From assembly GCA_002778195.1 (NCBI GenBank), contig PCDI01000007.1:1310576-1374575 (forward strand): a stretch of DNA of 64,000 bases, read 5' to 3'. This document shows, one piece after another, positions 1-11,660 of this stretch. The stretch's first letter is position 1; the number at the start of each line of letters is the position of its first letter. The position numbers and the translations under genes were made by a program. Below the pieces are notes generated by a model, which saw nothing but the letters and a program-made list of their open reading frames with translations, was not told the origin of the DNA and did no database searches. This DNA comes from Raffaelea ambrosiae. Its lineage: Eukaryota > Ascomycota > Sordariomycetes > Ophiostomatales > Ophiostomataceae.

Positions 1-1463
1 TTTTTTTTTTTTTTTTTTTTTTTTACTGCTCTTGTCTTTTTCCGGCCAGGCTGGGCCCTTTGTTTTTTCTGGGCCGCCCGCAAATCCGGGAAGGGAAAGG
101 CGGGCACATATTCTAGCAAACCGTGATATATGAGAACCACTTGTTGGGTGTGCTCCAAAGCGTGCGTGCGGCGGAGTTGGTGATGAAAATGCGTGTCTGC
201 TCGTACGTGTGTGTCAACGGGCCCCCGTCAGTGTGCCTTCCGGCGCTTCCAAGGGAGAACCATGACCACGTTGGCATTCGATCGTGGCAGACGAGACCCC
301 CTCTTTCCAGCACCACAACCATGCACGAGGCAACTCGCAGCTACATAGTAATAACTACACAGTACATAGCAGTAGTCCCCCCGTCCTGTTCCCTTGGCGT
401 CGTTGGCGTGTTGTGGGCGACACGCGGAAAGGCGGGCGTTTCGGTAGGCCAGCCGAGCGAGAAGAGGAAGAACAAGATAAAGAAGAGGAAAAATACTATG
501 TAAAATCGAGTCGTGGTTAGTGGTTGCATGCACAGCGCTTGTTCCATGCAACCCGTGTTCCCGGGCAGAGGGCCAGAAAAAAAAAAAAAAAAAAAGGCCT
601 GATGCCGCCGGGGCGGTTGGCTGGGTTGTCGCGGGATAGCATCGTACTCAGATACGACCAAGATGCGTTCCTTCTTGACGAATGACCAACTACATAGTAC
701 GTACTACTGGTCGTTCCAAAAACTTGAAACAAACGAGACGAACACCAGGCCCAAAAAGACAGGACGAACAAGACCAGACGAATTACGTGGACAAGTACTC
801 GTAGAAAATCATCCAAGAAACAAACGCAACAAACGCAACAAAACAACAGACAATAACGGGGGAAAAAAAAACAGCACAACACAACACAACAAACTGCCAC
901 AAACAACCAAGTGGACCCCCCAAAAGCCCAGGCCGTTCCTGTGTTTCAGAAAACGTTGACAAGCCTCAAAGGATTGTCCAAAGGAACAAGACACGCACGG
1001 CAGATCCAGCACGGCAAGCCTATGATACACACTGTCCGGACCTCGTAAGAAGGTCCATACAGGGCCAGAGCCGGCCAAGCAGGATTTCGTACCTACAGTA
1101 GCGGGCAGATGGTGTGACGTGTGGGAAAGCCTGTCCTGTTGGGCCGCTCCATCACTACATAGCATGCCCTCTCCCTGTCCGCCAACTATTCCACGCTATT
1201 GCTCTCTCAGCTCTGGCCTCTGCGGGTATGACAAAAATAGTACAGAGTCTGTTTCAAAAATGTATACATAGTAACTAAACTACACCGTACATACCCACTG
1301 ACTCGTGTCCTTTGTCCAAGATCGCCTCGTATAAAAGCTTTGTCAAAAGATATGTCGACAAGTACATAGTCGTTACATACTAACTATTGCATAGTAGTAG
1401 ACCATCGGGCCGGACTGTTTCCCGGTTTGTGACTTGCCCGGCTAGCCAACTCGCTGGTTCGTC

Positions 1464-1534
1464 CCCAGCTGGCTTCCCAGCCGGCTTCCCAACTGGCTTC
1501 CCAACTGGTGTCCCAGCTCGCGTCCCAGCTCGCA
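1464..1534. repeat. 12-bp minisatellite (GGCTTCCCAACT-like)
   Basis: About six imperfect head-to-tail copies of a 12-bp unit resembling GGCTTCCCAACT, drifting at both ends (GGCTTCCCAGCC, GGTGTCCCAGCT, CGTCCCAGCTCG). The unit length keeps a frame open, which explains the short Ala/Gly/Pro-rich open frames seen here. I do not regard those as genes. Confidence 0.8.
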
Positions 1535-4500
1535 CCCGCAGGCTGCATCTACCCTTTCTCGGGAACCCCTTCCGGCCCAAGGCTGTGCTTTGTGCGGGCG
1601 TGCAGTGCTGGGTCCTGACCACCGCCCCCGAGGTGTAGAAGTTGAGCACGCGGAGAAGGCAGAGAGAGGGAGAGAGAGAGAGAGGGAAAGAGAGAGGACG
1701 AAGGTCGGGTTGATTGCTTGTCGTGCAACCATTGGCCGTAGTATGGCAGACTAGTCCCAACTTGAGTCTAGTGTATCCGAGGTTCTGGCTTGGCGGAAGA
1801 GGTGGGTTGTCCGGCAGAGGCGAGAAAGGTTTGGGGTGGGGTCGAATGCGTCCCAGCCATCAAAGCAATAGCTGTTGCTGCTGAGCCAAGACAATCATCT
1901 TACTATGTGCATCGTACCGCGATTCCATAGTCATCATGGGCCTCGTATATATCTCAGAATGGCACAGACAGCAAAAATAAAATAAAATAAAATAAAAATT
2001 ACACACCCAGAGGGCACACCAAGACGGATGCGGCAGCGAACGACAGGGCCATAATCGCCCTACGAGCCGGCCGATGCTACAGTGGAGGTCACAGCGGAGG
2101 TCAGCGACAAGGTCCACTATCTGACTAGAGCTCCAGAGCCCACAGGCCCTAACTACAGGTCGACTAGCTATGCTGGACGGCCTGTCCATCGCGCATTTGG
2201 CGGCCCAATTCGTGGGCCAATTTTTTTTTTTGTGGCCAGAGAGGGATAATAAGACAAACCGAGTCAACGACCCAAAAAAGGAAACCCCCCCCCCCTCCTC
2301 CCCTCCCCTCCCCTTCCCCAATTGTTGGCCCCACCCGCGCGAATCCTTCGATGGCACCCCAAACGGCCGCTGTCCGCGCTTCCCAGCATTGGATGCCACT
2401 AGTGAGAGAGCCAAACGAGAGGGCCACGGGCTAGGAAGACGGGGCCTAGCAGGAAACAGCTAGCGAAAAGGTTCCAGGGGAGTAGTTAGCGGTTTACCGC
2501 GAGAACCAGGGGAGTCAGAGACTCGTGGCCAAGAGAGAAGAATCTGACAGTCGTGCTCGTGGGACGAGAAAGAAGAAACCAAAAGAGGCAGCTCCAACCA
2601 AAAAGAAAAGAAAAAGAAAAAGAAACAGAAAAAAGGAAAGAAGGGTCACGAAATAGAACTGACAGGCGGTTAGTTTCTTCTTTTCTTTTGCTCGGCAGTG
2701 GAAAGGTCCGGGAGAAAAACTCCCCCCCCCAAAAAGCAAGAGGTTGGGGCAATACTTTGTAGTCGATTAGGGCCGACCAGGATCAGAGATCTTTTTTGAC
2801 TCGTGACTTTGAGGGCTGCTGCTTCGACATACGAGGAAAAAGTGGCTTCATCGAACAGCTCACATAGCCGTGCACCCGCTGAACCAAGCCCGGCAGCTCG
2901 GGCCCTTTTGTCTCAGCTGATCACGAGCCGAATCACGTTCCAAGACACCCAACGACATAGTGCTATCCAGTAGCGAATCCTATCCCACTGGAATAGGGCG
3001 TCCCACTGAGGCTGTGTGCCCGCCCGCGTCCCGTGTTGTGGGCGCGCTGTCCGTGATATGCACACACACGGATTGGGCGTGGGCATGTGCTGGGCCGTGT
3101 ATGTGCGTGCGCGTGCGGTGGACGGGGGCAAACGTGGCTGTTTGTTGGGCCTGTTGGTTCCTGCCCGGAGGCAGTCCAAGCGACCTGTATGGCCGGAGAG
3201 CGACACGGCACTAGCTGCTTTGTCGATGATATGCAGCCTAGGTATGCAATAACTAGTTAGTCGTTGCTGGCCAGCTGGCCTTGCCGTGGGGATGGGATTG
3301 GTGGTTCCGGGTGGCCTATTCTCTGGCCGCCTTGGCTGGCCTCCTTGACGGCCCTTGTTGACGGGCCTCCCTGTTGGCCGGGTATCATCCTCTACTGCAT
3401 GTTGACTAGGGTCATGGCCGCAAGCAGCGATCGAGGGAGAGGGAGGACCCTGCTCAGGGCGAGCACAGACAGGCGCGGATGGAGACGAGCAGGAGACAGC
3501 CGAAAAGCCTCTCCTCGTAACTGCTATGCAACAGGGAATCACGCAGTTCGTAAGATACTATGTACACACGGGCACGGTTCGTCTTTGTTTTTTGGAGCCC
3601 TGCCTAGCTGAAAAAAGCAAGTCGAGAGATCGTTCGCGACGCCCCAATACGCCGGAGGAGGAGTGTCCAATATAACACGCCTCCCATGACAACACGATAC
3701 GAAGGGGATCTTGCGTTGTTGCACGCATACCTAGCAGCTACCGTGTAGGTTCTTTTGTTTCTTTTCTTGCGGCGCACGAACCCTTGGCAACAAGCCATGC
3801 GGCGCGTGTACTCCGAGCGAAAGCGTGTTCTTGCAAAGATGACGAAGACGACGAGGATGACGAATTCATGATCCCGGACTGGGACGGGATTGTCGACGTG
3901 TGCTGGGGGGGGGGACAGAAGAACAGCCCCCGGCCAGCCTAGACAAGGCCTCTCGCCTTTTGTCGTCTCGCCGTGTCTTCTTGTTCCTCCTCTACGCCGT
4001 GCAACCATTCCTTCTCGGGCCCGAAACCGCGTCAAGCCCGCTCGCTCGCCAGAGGATTCTCGATCCGGTCCTTGGACAAATTGCAGTGGGAAGGGGACTC
4101 CGGAGGTTTTCGCTTGCTTGTACTACGAGTCAAAGTACGAGTACAAGAATACATTGGATACATGGAATACATGGAATAATACATGGCCCTCTTGTCTTAC
4201 AGCCAAAAAAAACCGTTGGCTCTAAACTGGAGGCCGCTATGCCACTTCAAGTTCGATGGGCCCTCGTTCGGCCCTTGGGAAAACAGACGCAAGGGATACA
4301 TAGTTAAATAATGAGCCACAGTTCCCGCTTCGGTGAGTCTTCCGGGAGGCCGAGCGTGTCGCTTGTGGGAAAGAAGAAAAACAGACAGTAGACCAAAGAG
4401 AGAAAAAAAAAAAAAGACAAGATAGACGGACAGCAAAACCCCTGCATCGCGGCACCGCTGCAGCCATTTGCTGCTATTGTGGTCCCTGGATGGAAGGCGA

Positions 4501-5898
4501 TTGCGCCACTCGGCGCATTCCAAAAAAAAGGGCAGGACAAGCAAGACCAGGTTGGTGATGCACGAGCAAGGCGGTGATGGGGAAAGAGACGCCTTGCGGC
4601 TGCTTCCCTCCCCCCAGCAGGACCCTGGACCTGGCCCTGGCCCTGACCCTGGTCGAGAGTGTCACAGTCCGCCTTCCCTTTTCCCCCTCCTCCTACGAGT
4701 CGTTCCCGGACCTCGTGCTCTCTCTCTGCTGTCCATGGATAGTATCTTACGTACTCTGAAGAGAACGACCATACTCGTAGTCAGAATCTGACAAGTACCA
4801 CTCTAGGAAGTGTGGTAGGCGAGGCTGACCGGGGTGAGAGTCGAATTGAGAGAGGAATACTACGGAGGCCCCAGGCTCAGCCAAGCTGGCCCTCTCAGAC
4901 TGGGGGCCAGCGTCGCATCCAGGATGGTCCGGAGGTGGTGCTTTCTCACGCACGTACTCGCACACACTTTGCGTTGCTATTGCCCGCTCTGCACCTCCGC
5001 TTTGTCGGAACGGGGAAGGAGGGAAAGCACAGAGGGAAACAACCGAACCAGGACGGGGCAATGTCAAGGCGACAGCGAGGTGCCGTACCACGGTAGGGGA
5101 AGTGAAGATGAAAGAAGAAATCAACGAGTGAACACAAAAAGGAACCAGGGGGTGGTTTGCCACCCAAGGGAGACGAGGGCAGGCGAGCTACGATTCCACC
5201 GTACGGGGGAGACAAAGAGACGGGTGGTCGTGGCTGGTTGTCTGCCGAGAGCAAAAAAAAAGGCGTGTACGATACGGTAGCAATGCTCGGCCTCTTACGA
5301 GAGATTCTCACCAAAAAAGAGAAAGGTCGGCGGAAATGAACGAAGTTGGTGGCAGGTCCCCTTGCATGGATGGAAATATGGGAAAAGAAAGAAAACGAAA
5401 AAGTGAGAAAAAGAAAAGAAAAACGAAAAAGAAAAAGAAAAACAGGTCCGAGCCAGGCACGAGCGACGCAATGAAAGACGACAAACGGTTAGGCTTGGGA
5501 AGATGACAATTGAAGAGAGTCAAAAGACAAGCCCAAGTCGGACACAACCACCGAAAGAAGGACCGCCCAGCAGCCGTCGTATTCTGGTTAGAAGAGGCAG
5601 AATAAGCAGACAAAGCAGAAAAAGGCGCTGTAAACACACGGCCAAGACACGAGAAAAAAAAAGGGAAGACAGCAAGAAGAAAGCAAGAAAGAAAAAAAAA
5701 AGGATGATCCGAATCATGGCACAGCAAAGAGCTCAGCCGGCCAGTCACCCAGACGGCCAGTCACCGTCGACTCGGCTGTCCAGCCCTGTTCTGCTCGTAC
5801 TTGGAGATTCTTCAGGAACGGAAGCGAAGACAACCAGCGACAGGGAGGAAAGGGAGGCTGGGCAGGAAAGAAAAGAAACATCAACAGCAGCAAGACAA

Positions 5899-5957
5899 GA
5901 ACATGGCCAGAACACGGCCAGAGCACGGCCAGAACACGGCCAGAACACGGCCAGAGC
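5899..5957. repeat. 12-bp minisatellite (GGCCAGAACACG-like)
   Basis: Roughly five tandem copies of GGCCAGAACACG with single-base variants (ATGGCC at the left end, AGAGCACG in the middle). It lies in non-coding DNA. The unit is purine-rich and unrelated in sequence to the 12-bp array near 1.5 kb. Confidence 0.85.
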
Positions 5958-6899
5958 AAAACAAGAACAGGACAACAAAACACCAGCCCGTTGCAACGCT
6001 CGTAACGAAGCTCTTGGTGTCAGATTCCTCGGATTCGCCAGCGAATGAGGCGCAAGAGAGTGTCTGGTGCAGCAAAATGCAGGCCAAAAATACACATAAT
6101 AACCAAAATGCAAAAGAACTCGCCCGTGACTGCTCCACAGCGTGTGATTCTGGGCCACACTGCCCCCCCGAAGGATGTCTGTCCAACTGCGAGTACGAGA
6201 CAGCAACTACGAACACTTTGCCAGAGATCTGCCGCGCTAGCCATGCAGGTCGTGCTCTCGGCCGTTTTGCCTTCCTATGGTGTCTCTTGGTGTGTTTCTG
6301 CCTTTTATGGTGTGTTTTTTGGTGTGTCTTGGTGGCTCTTGGTCGGGTGTGTTTCTCTTGGTGGCTGAGCTCCAGTGGCTCCGGTGGAGAGGAAGCCTAT
6401 ACTATGGTAATACAGACCCAGAAGAAACCCACTTTCCCTTTTACTTAGTGTGGCACTTGGTGCTCCAAGTTTCTTCTTACACTCTCTTATATGGGTTGCA
6501 CTGGTCTTGTTTCTCACCTCTCTGGCGCTTCGTGACAGCCAAAAAAGGTGTTTTAGTGAGCTTTTTTTTTACATGTAGTTTTGGGGGTATTTTTTTTATG
6601 CTCTTGTCTCTCCACCTTCAACTACGCGAGTTGGCGAAAGAGAAGGTAGATCTCACCGTGGTATTGTTATGTCTCTCCCTCCGAGTGTGTCTCTCTCAGA
6701 TATCCATAGCCTCTGTACATCCGTAGTCTTCACCAGCTCTCCCCATGGTCTCGCATCCTCCGGGCAACGCCGCCCTCTTGGCCCCCCCCCCTTCCACCGC
6801 TACCACGCGCCCATCCTTCCTTTCGCTCTGCTCTGTAGTTGTTCCGTGACAGCCAGTTTCCCATGCCGTCTTCTACTTCGTTTGGGCGTTGTTTCTTTT

Positions 6900-7923
6900 C
6901 TTAGAACGCTTGCCCAACACCCTTGCTCTCTCCTCTGCTGCTCGTCTGCTGCTCCCCGTCCTTCCCGTCTGTTACTGTCGTCCTCGTGCACGCATACAAT
7001 CTCTGTGCTGTCCTCGACCTCGTCCTAACATCTGCCCCTCCCCAGCCCCAGTCAACCCATACCTTGCAAGCCCGCTACTGTACAACCAACGTCCCAAACT
7101 TGGTCGCCCCCCCATCCTTGTGTCGAGAGCGGTCTGGCGAGCCCGTCTAACTGCAAAGTACTAGAGTAACTATTATCCATCGAGTTGCACATCGGTGTGT
7201 TGGTATCCCTGGTGTATGCTGTGTGCGGGCTTTTGCATCGTTGGTAATAGTGGCACACACACGCATCCTCAAACACGCACGTACACACACACACACACAC
7301 CCTTCTTGATCCTCTTGTTCATCTCTTCCTCTTCTGCCACTCTCTCATCATCATCGGCCTGTGGACTCTTGTTGTGTCCTCGATTCTCTCACCTTGTTTC
7401 CTGTCCAAATCCACGGTTCTTCATCAGCCGTTCGTCAGCCGTCCTGAATCACCAGTTGCATGGCACATTCCTCCTCCTAGTTCTGCCATGCAGTCCATCG
7501 GATGAACCCAGGCCCAGACTCTCGTTTGTGTTGTTCTCGAAAATCATCTGCTCATCCTTTCACCGTCTGTCTCTCTTGTCCCACCCCCCTCCACGATCAT
7601 CTCGTCATTTGCCTGTGCTATGCGGTGCACACTGAACCTTGTTGAAAGGCCGCAGACACAATAAGCTTGTTCTTTCGTTTTTTGTCTGATATTGGCCCCC
7701 CGGAAAGAAAGAAAAAAAGTGCTTGTCTTCCCCCTTCCCGGAGAGGGTCCTCCTCCTCCTCCTCCTCCCCAGGACGCCCGTTTGCCCGCTAGACGGCGCC
7801 GTCTCGAGATAGCCCTCCGCCCGGCCTCTCTCAAAGCACGTTTTTCTTTTTATTCTTATTTCCCTTTGTTTCCTCGTCTTTGACCCTCCCTCCTCTCAGC
7901 CTCGTCGCCCAGCCCCGCCGACC
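6900..7923 (+). promoter_or_regulatory. pyrimidine-rich upstream region of the kelch gene
   Basis: The + strand is dominated by C and T, with repeated CTCTC, TTCCC and TCCTCCTCC tracts up to the ATG. This is typical of promoter-proximal and leader DNA of well-expressed filamentous-fungal genes. A CA microsatellite lies near 7282-7301. No clear TATA box was placed, so the transcription start is unknown. Confidence 0.4.
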
Positions 7924-10900
7924 ATGGCCCGGTCTACACTATCAAGGAGGGAGCTCCCCTCCTCCTCCCTCCTTCTGGCCGCCGTCTTGCTCGCCTCGGC
8001 CGCCCTGTGGCCGGCCGTGGCCAACGCCCAGCAGTCCGGCTGGGTCGCCGACCAGATCAATGCCACCATGTGCTACTGGGAGGCACCGCGCGCGGGCGTC
8101 ATCCGCGACACCCTCTACATTGACGGCGGCGACCTCTGGTGGATCCCCGGCATGCGCGGCGGCTCGTACGGCGCCGTGTCCAACGACGGCAACCCGTACG
8201 GGCTCGTGTACACGCTCAACTTCAGCCAGCCCTTCAACACGGCGCGCGACAACATCTCGGGCCTCCTGCAGACCCTGTCCAAGGCCGGCAACGGCGGCGG
8301 CGCCGCCAACAATCTCGGCCCCACCTACCTCGACGGCGCCATGCTCGCCAACGACGGCGAGTTCTTCCTGTACGGCGGGCTCTACCGCCAGACCGCGGCC
8401 TACAGCGAGCCGTCCGCGCAGCAGGTGCTCGACTACCAGGCCTACCAGTACGGCGTCGACAAGCCCGCGTGGGCCGCCGGCTTCGCCCAGGACGACCTGC
8501 CCAGCAACATGACGCGCTACCTGGCCTACGGCGGCGCCGCCAGCGCGCCCTCGGAGAACAAGGCCTACTACTTCTCCGGCCTGCACGCGCCCGGCTGGGG
8601 CCCCATCTACACGGTCAACGGCAACGACTCGCAGAGCGCCGTCAACGCGTCCAGCACCCTGCTGACGCTCGACATGACCACCCAGCAGGCCGAGACCTGG
8701 AGCAACCAGTCGCTGCCGTCCAGCGTGGCCGGCCGCGCCAACCCGGAGCTGGTGTGGGTCCCCGTCGGCGCCCAGGGCATCCTGGTGGCCGTGGGCGGCG
8801 TCACCTACCCCGAGTACGCCTCCGTGATCCGCCAGTCCGAGAACGAGGCGGCCAGCAAGCGCGTCAGCCCCGGCTTCCTCACCACGGTCGACGTCTACGA
8901 CATTGCCAACAAGACGTGGTACCAGCAGCCGACGGCCGGCAGCCGGCCCGGCAGCCCCGACCAGCTGACGCGCGGCTGCACCGTGCTGGCCACCGCCGCC
9001 GACGCGTCCAGCTACAACATCTACTGGTACGGCGGCTACGACGGGCTCGACGCCACCACCGCCTTTGTCGACGACGTCTACGTGCTCAGCCTGCCGTCGT
9101 TCACCTGGGTCCGCGTCGCCGAGGGCAACACCACCCACGCCCGCGCCGGCCACAAGTGCGTCACGCCCTACCCGGACCAGATGTTCGTCGTCGGCGGCTA
9201 CACCAACCTGTCCGGCGTCGCGCCCTCGTGCATCGAGGGCGGCGTCATCCAGATCTTCAACCTGTCCTCCGCCGAGTGGATCACCGACTACGACCCCCGC
9301 GTCTGGTCCAACTACTCCGTGCCCAACCCCGTCGTCCAGGCCATCGGCGGCGACGGCCAGGGCGGCGCCACCGCCACCCAGCCCGCCGCCACCGGCGGCT
9401 GGGCCGACGCCGGCCTGCAAGCCGTCTTCAGCACCCCCTACCCGACCAGCAAGATCACCCACTACTACCCCTACAGCGTGGCCGCGACCAACACGTCGGG
9501 CAACGGCACCAACCCGGCCGCGCCCACCGACAGCGCGTCCGACAAGAAGGGCGGCTCGCACGTGCCGTCGTACCTGCCGCCGCTGCTGGGCGTCATCCTG
9601 GGCCTCGTGTTCGTGACCGCCTGCTGCGTCGGGTTCCTGCTGTGGCGCCGCCGCCGGCTGCTGTTCAAGAACGGCCGGCGGTCCAGCGCGGGGGTGTCGG
9701 GCGGCGGCTTGGGCGGCGGGGTCGGCGGCGGCGGGGTCGGCGCCACGGAGAGCGACGCCAGCACGTACGACACGGGCCGCAACTTTGTGTTCTCGTGGCT
9801 GCGCGCGCAGCCGAGCGTCAAGCAGTCGTCGACCTTTGGCACGTCGTCCTACGAGGACCCGCCCAGCGGCCACCCCAACGCGGCGTCGATGCACAACCAG
9901 TCGTCGCCGGTGTCGCCGGAGATGGACCAGGTGCCGGGCACGCCGCGGAACCTGTTTGGCGCCGCGGCCGTGGGCGCAGCGGCCGGCGGTGTGGCGGGAG
10001 CGGCGCATCCGTCGTCGGAGTCGTCACCGCACTCGCGTCCCGTCGAGGTGGAAAACACGTTTATTGCAGAAATGGCCGGTAAGTAACAAGCGGAGCGAGG
10101 AACAGAGAGAGAAAATCGAGTGAGCGGAGCGAGCGAGGACAAGAAAAAAGGAAAAGAAAGACTAACCCACTTTCCTCTCAAGATACGTCCCACCCGGCCG
10201 AACTCCAGGACACCGGCCTGTCCCCGACCGACATTGTCGAGCGCCACTCGCGCCTGGGCTCGAAGCACCGCCGCTTCTTCGGCTCCGGCGGCAGCTTCAG
10301 CTACATCGGCGGTGCCACCACGGTCCACGGCGGCCAAGGCAGCGTGCACTCGAGCGACAAGGCCAGCGGGGCCGGCCCCACGTCGTTCGCGTCGTCGTCC
10401 ACGGCCGAGCTCGACAGCAACGGCGTGAGCAGCAACAGCGGCGCCAGCGGGAGTGCCAGCCGGACCACCGGGACCACCAGCGGCAGCGGTAGCCGGCGGC
10501 CGGCAGAAGTGAGCCGGCCGGACTCGCCCCCCCTGGGGATGGCCTTGGGGACGGAAGCCGCAGCCGGAGCGGCCGCAGGAGGAGGAGCCAGTGCGACGTC
10601 GCCTTTCTTGGGGACCACGGCGACCCGGGCCCCGGCCCACCCATCGGGCGTCTCGGAAATCAGCGAAGCGGACCGGGCACACCTCCGCAAGACCTCCGAG
10701 GGCGGGTCGTCCGTGGCCTCGTCGGGGGCGGGGTCGGCGATGGTGTCCCCCATCGGGGCCGCGTCCCCTCTCATAGACGATGCAGGCGCAGCGTCCGCAG
10801 CGGCACCAACTACGGCTACGGCTACTACTGCTGCTACTACTACTACTACTACTACCACCGCCGCTTCGGGCCCAACAGCTGGCCGTCCACAGCCGATCCC

Positions 10901-11171
10901 GGAAGCCGAGGCAGGTGCCGAGGCCGAGGCCGAGGCTGCAGCGGAGAGACATAGTTCGCAACAAGCAGCCGCAGCAGCAGCCGCACAACGATTGACTTCC
11001 TCTCCCACGCACTCATTCAGCCATGCTGTCACTGCTTCTGGTGATCCCTCGGCCTCGGTGGCGTCCCTGCAGCCCCCGTCACCGCTAGGACAGCGTCCGC
11101 GGACGGCGTCGAGTGGGAGCGGGCCGCGGAAGAGTGTCTTCCGGGAGAGCAAGGAAGACATGAGTCCATGA
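7924..11171 (+). CDS. kelch-repeat, single-pass membrane protein
   Basis: Two exons, 7924-10078 and 10183-11171, encode about 1047 residues. The intron has GTAAGT, an ACTAAC branch motif and CTCAAG. The start has a good context (ACCATGG). An N-terminal signal peptide ends around AVANAQQ. The luminal or extracellular part holds kelch-type blades with YGG and VVGGYT patterns and WVRV-type strands, plus many N-x-S/T sites. One hydrophobic helix spans about residues 552-575, followed by four Arg and a long low-complexity cytoplasmic tail rich in Gly, Ser, Thr and Ala. This is the architecture of fungal kelch or galactose-oxidase-like surface proteins. The ligand is unknown. A cell-wall or polarity role is only inference. 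The long antisense open frame here is a by-product of GC-rich third positions. Confidence 0.9.
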
Positions 11172-11660
11172 GGAAGGTGAAAGGGGCCAAGTGTATGGCT
11201 GTGAGGAGGACACTCGGGTGTGTCTGGACTGCGGTGTGTCTGGAGTATCAAAATGAACATTTCGGGAATATTCAGGAAACGGATTTCTATGGAGAGCGGT
11301 GATAATTTGCATGGTCAAGGCAGGTCAAAGCAAGCCAACGGTTATTTTCTGTACGGGGTTTTTCTTCAACCTTTTTTCTTTCTTCACTCTCGTCTGCTTC
11401 TCGTCTGCTTTGTCAAGATATATATATATAACTAGCATGTACGCCCAACTTTGTAATGAAGACATGAAATACCACTTGTAATCATTGGAAAAGAGCGCTT
11501 GTCCTCCATATATAAAGCATCGATTGTGATTAAAGCAGCGCTAACCAATGTCGTACCTACCATGATTACGAACAATAACCACTGCTTAGATGAGTACTAT
11601 TCTAGAGTTTATACCAGCTTTGAAAAAAAAAACACTCATGTTTGTCCGGGGATTTAGGAA
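11172..11660. other. 3' flanks between convergent genes
   Basis: AT-richer spacer between the ends of the kelch gene and the AT-hook-like gene. It contains a short TA run near 11420 and no open frame of interest. It presumably holds both 3' untranslated regions. Confidence 0.5.

Larger units (their letters stand above)
1..7923. other. gene-poor region with homopolymers and minisatellites
   Basis: No coding region in this 7.9-kb block can be supported. Open frames are short, overlap one another on both strands, and show no recognisable domain or consistent codon use. The block opens with a 24-base T run and holds many A, T, C and G homopolymers, CT/GA-rich tracts and two 12-bp minisatellites (annotated separately). 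Seven exact copies of an 8-mer, TACATAGT or its complement, lie here. The last kilobase is strongly C/T-rich on the + strand and probably belongs to the promoter and leader of the kelch gene that follows. Confidence 0.7.

Noticed and set aside
7942..10008. A 688-codon open frame antisense to the kelch gene
   Set aside because: It mirrors GC-rich third positions of the + strand gene, has Arg/Gly/Ala-rich nonsense composition and no domain.
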